Part shown: one piece after another, positions 31,078 to 32,578 of the stretch
Position numbering within the stretch: position 1 is the first letter of the stretch
Layout of the letters: each line of letters begins with the position of its first letter
NCBI GenBank assembly: GCA_019311115.1
Contig: JAFDDB010000066.1
Coordinates: 1-32,578 of the forward strand
From: Deltaproteobacteria bacterium
GTDB lineage: Bacteria; Myxococcota_A; UBA9160; SZUA-336
DNA length: 32,578 nt
Direction: 5' to 3'
Translations under genes and position numbers: made by a program
The notes under the pieces: model-generated
Told to the model about the DNA's origin: nothing
What the model saw: the letters and a program-made list of their open reading frames with translations, nothing else
The model's database searches: none

Positions 31078-32578
31078 ATGAGTGAGTCGGGGTCTGGTAG
31101 GAGAGGCTTTGTCCGTGACGTCATGAAGCGAATCGCGTCGCCAGGGGGAAGGCCTGAGGATGGAGAGGAGCGCATGGCAGCCGACATGGACGACCTGGAG
31201 AGCCTGCGCGACGCGCTTCGCGTGCTCGGTCCCGATGCGTCGGACCTGGTGCGCCGCGTCGAGCGCCTGATCATGGAGTTCGACCTGCTCCGCCAGCGCT
31301 ACGAGCGCGCGCGGCAGCAGCACTACGACGCGGAGCGCCAGAACGAGAAGCTCGTCGGCGCGCTGCAGGACGCGAAGCAGCAGATCGACCTGCTGAAGGA
31401 AGAGGTCGACAAGCTCTGCTCGCCGCCGAACACCTACGGGCTGTTCGAGCGCGCGAACAAGGACGGCACGGTCGAGATCAACGTCGACGGCAAGATGATG
31501 CGGGTGAACGTGCACCCGAACATGCGCGTCGAGGACCTGATGGAGGGCCAGCTCGTCGTCCTGAACGAGGCCTTCAACGTGGTCGACGCCACCGGCTTCG
31601 ATCCGCGCGGCGAGGTCTGCCAGGTGTCGGACGTACTCGACGACGGCCGCGTAGTGGTCCTGGGGCACGCGGACGAGGAGCGCGTCATCACGCTCTCCCA
31701 GCCGCTGCGCCGCGAGAAGCTGCGCGCCGGCGACAACGTGCTGCTGAACCCGCGCACCGGGTACGGCGTAGAGAAGCTGCCCAAGTCGACCGTCGGTCAG
31801 GTCGTGCTCGAAGAGGTTCCCGATGTCAACTACGAGGACATCGGAGGGCTCGGCGACCAGATCGAGGTGCTCCGCGACGCGATCGAGCTGCCCTACCTGC
31901 ACGCCGACACGTTCAAGGAGTACGACCTGCAGCCGCCCAAGGGGATCCTGCTCTACGGACCTCCGGGCTGCGGCAAGACGATGATCGGCAAGGCCGTGGC
32001 AAACAGCCTGGCGCAGCGCATCTCGGAGCTCCGGGGAACCGAGGCGAAGAGCTACTTCTTGAACGTCAAGGGTCCGGAGCTGCTGAACAAGTACGTCGGC
32101 GAGACCGAGCACAAGATCCGCGAGGTCTTCAAGAGCGCCAAGGAGAAGGCGGAAGAGGACGTTCCGGTCGTCATCTTCTTCGACGAGATGGACTCGCTGT
32201 TCCGCATGCGCGGCTCGGGCATCTCGTCGGACATGGAGGCGACGGTCGTCGCGCAGTTCCTGTCGGAGATAGACGGCGTCGAGGCGCTGAAGAACGTGAT
32301 CGTGGTCGGCGCGTCGAACCGCCAGGACCTGATCGACCCCGCCGTGCTGCGGCCGGGACGACTCGACCTGAAGGTCAAGGTGAACCGTCCGGACCGTACG
32401 GGCGCTCTCGAGATCTTCCTCAAGTACCTCAGCCCCAACCTGCCGTTCAGCAAGCGTGCGATGCAGAAGTACGGCGACGATCCCGCCAAGCTCACGCGCG
32501 GCATGATCGAGGAAGTCGTCGAGAAGATGTACGCCGAGAGCGAGGACAACAAGTTCCTCGAGGTCACGTACGCCAAGG
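31078..32578 (+). CDS. arc: Proteasome-activating AAA+ ATPase, ARC/Mpa family (3' end beyond window)
   Basis: Open frame of 500 codons to the right edge. The first ATG at 31078 follows GGAGG by 11 bases; ATG at 31174, behind GGAGAGGAG, gives the more usual length and may be the true start. Numbering from 31078: coiled coil of about residues 50-118 (rich in LLRQRYERARQQH), the SPPNTYGLFER junction, then two OB-type interdomain units (about 120-240), AAA+ module with Walker A GPPGCGKT (294-301), Walker B VVIFFDEMDSLF and pore-loop KYVGETEH. ARC/Mpa hexamers unfold pupylated substrates and feed them to the 20S proteasome. The Pup-recognising coiled coil is present. The 20S subunits, ligase and Pup-like gene are expected to the right but are not in the window. 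Not a Lon, ClpX or FtsH relative. Confidence 0.9.
   Translation, partial: MSESGSGRRGFVRDVMKRIASPGGRPEDGEERMAADMDDLESLRDALRVLGPDASDLVRRVERLIMEFDLLRQRYERARQQHYDAERQNEKLVGALQDAKQQIDLLKEEVDKLCSPPNTYGLFERANKDGTVEINVDGKMMRVNVHPNMRVEDLMEGQLVVLNEAFNVVDATGFDPRGEVCQVSDVLDDGRVVVLGHADEERVITLSQPLRREKLRAGDNVLLNPRTGYGVEKLPKSTVGQVVLEEVPDVNYEDIGGLGDQIEVLRDAIELPYLHADTFKEYDLQPPKGILLYGPPGCGKTMIGKAVANSLAQRISELRGTEAKSYFLNVKGPELLNKYVGETEHKIREVFKSAKEKAEEDVPVVIFFDEMDSLFRMRGSGISSDMEATVVAQFLSEIDGVEALKNVIVVGASNRQDLIDPAVLRPGRLDLKVKVNRPDRTGALEIFLKYLSPNLPFSKRAMQKYGDDPAKLTRGMIEEVVEKMYAESEDNKFLEVTYAK

Noticed and set aside
30752-31081. 109-codon plus-strand frame overlapping the proteasome ATPase start by ATGA
   Set aside because: Third positions include many A/T, no domain or ribosome binding site, GTG start inside the promoter-proximal dyad; most likely chance.
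1-32578. CRISPR arrays, insertion sequences, prophage genes, tRNA or rRNA
   Set aside because: No regularly spaced repeats, transposase-like frames, terminal inverted repeats or RNA gene patterns were seen on either strand.

Overview
The window is a gene-dense, very G+C-rich stretch (coding strands dominated by G/C third positions) from a Gram-negative bacterium. Evidence for an outer membrane and LPS-type envelope is LolA, Lgt and lipoproteins; the patatin, PilZ, MutS-like and F420-type genes and the large fraction of GTG/TTG starts recall the former Deltaproteobacteria (Myxococcota and related phyla) or Binatota-like lineages. This placement is inference from gene content; there is no rRNA or other firm marker. 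I see no tRNA, rRNA, insertion sequence, prophage or CRISPR array: this is a chromosomal housekeeping region with some unusual groupings. LAYOUT. 1-4726 (minus strand): an arginine/N-succinyl-amino-acid catabolic operon read right to left: DUF971 protein, M20 metallo-deacylase, AstA, AstD and a guanidino-modifying (amidinotransferase/DDAH-like) enzyme cut by the left edge. It looks like an AST pathway in which AstB and AstE are replaced by members of other families. 4797-7964: an F420H2:NADP-oxidoreductase-like gene converging on a membrane-anchored MutS-like ATPase, followed by a CoA-type Nudix hydrolase. 7965-8590: a long intergenic leader with two NrdR boxes and strong hairpins. 8591-12691 (plus): B12-dependent ribonucleotide reductase NrdJ, a small glycine-zipper/TSP3 lipoprotein and PRPP synthetase, overlapping end to start. 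12716-15721 (minus): MFS exporter and ETF:quinone oxidoreductase. 15777-16709: an unrecognised helical protein. 16712-21367 (minus): soluble histidine kinase, patatin with an unassigned N-terminal region, CCA-adding enzyme and Lgt. 21713-26114 (plus): lytic transglycosylase, monoacylglycerol-lipase-like hydrolase, MoaC, an exported unknown, RadC and a PilZ protein. 26142-26591 (minus): SSB. 26810-30549 (plus): UppP, FtsK and LolA in overlapping order. 31078 to the right edge: the bacterial proteasome-activating AAA ATPase (ARC/Mpa family), open at its 3' end. HOW IT FITS. Three themes stand out: nucleotide supply (NrdJ, Prs, with NrdR control), envelope assembly (Lgt, UppP, FtsK, LolA, lytic transglycosylase, lipoprotein) and amino-acid/electron-transfer catabolism (AST genes, ETF-QO). 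The most notable points are the rebuilt arginine succinyltransferase operon, the proteasome ATPase in a Gram-negative envelope context, the paired NrdR boxes 31 bp apart over a plausible nrdJ promoter, and the presence of a compact inverted repeat at all four convergent gene junctions in the window.
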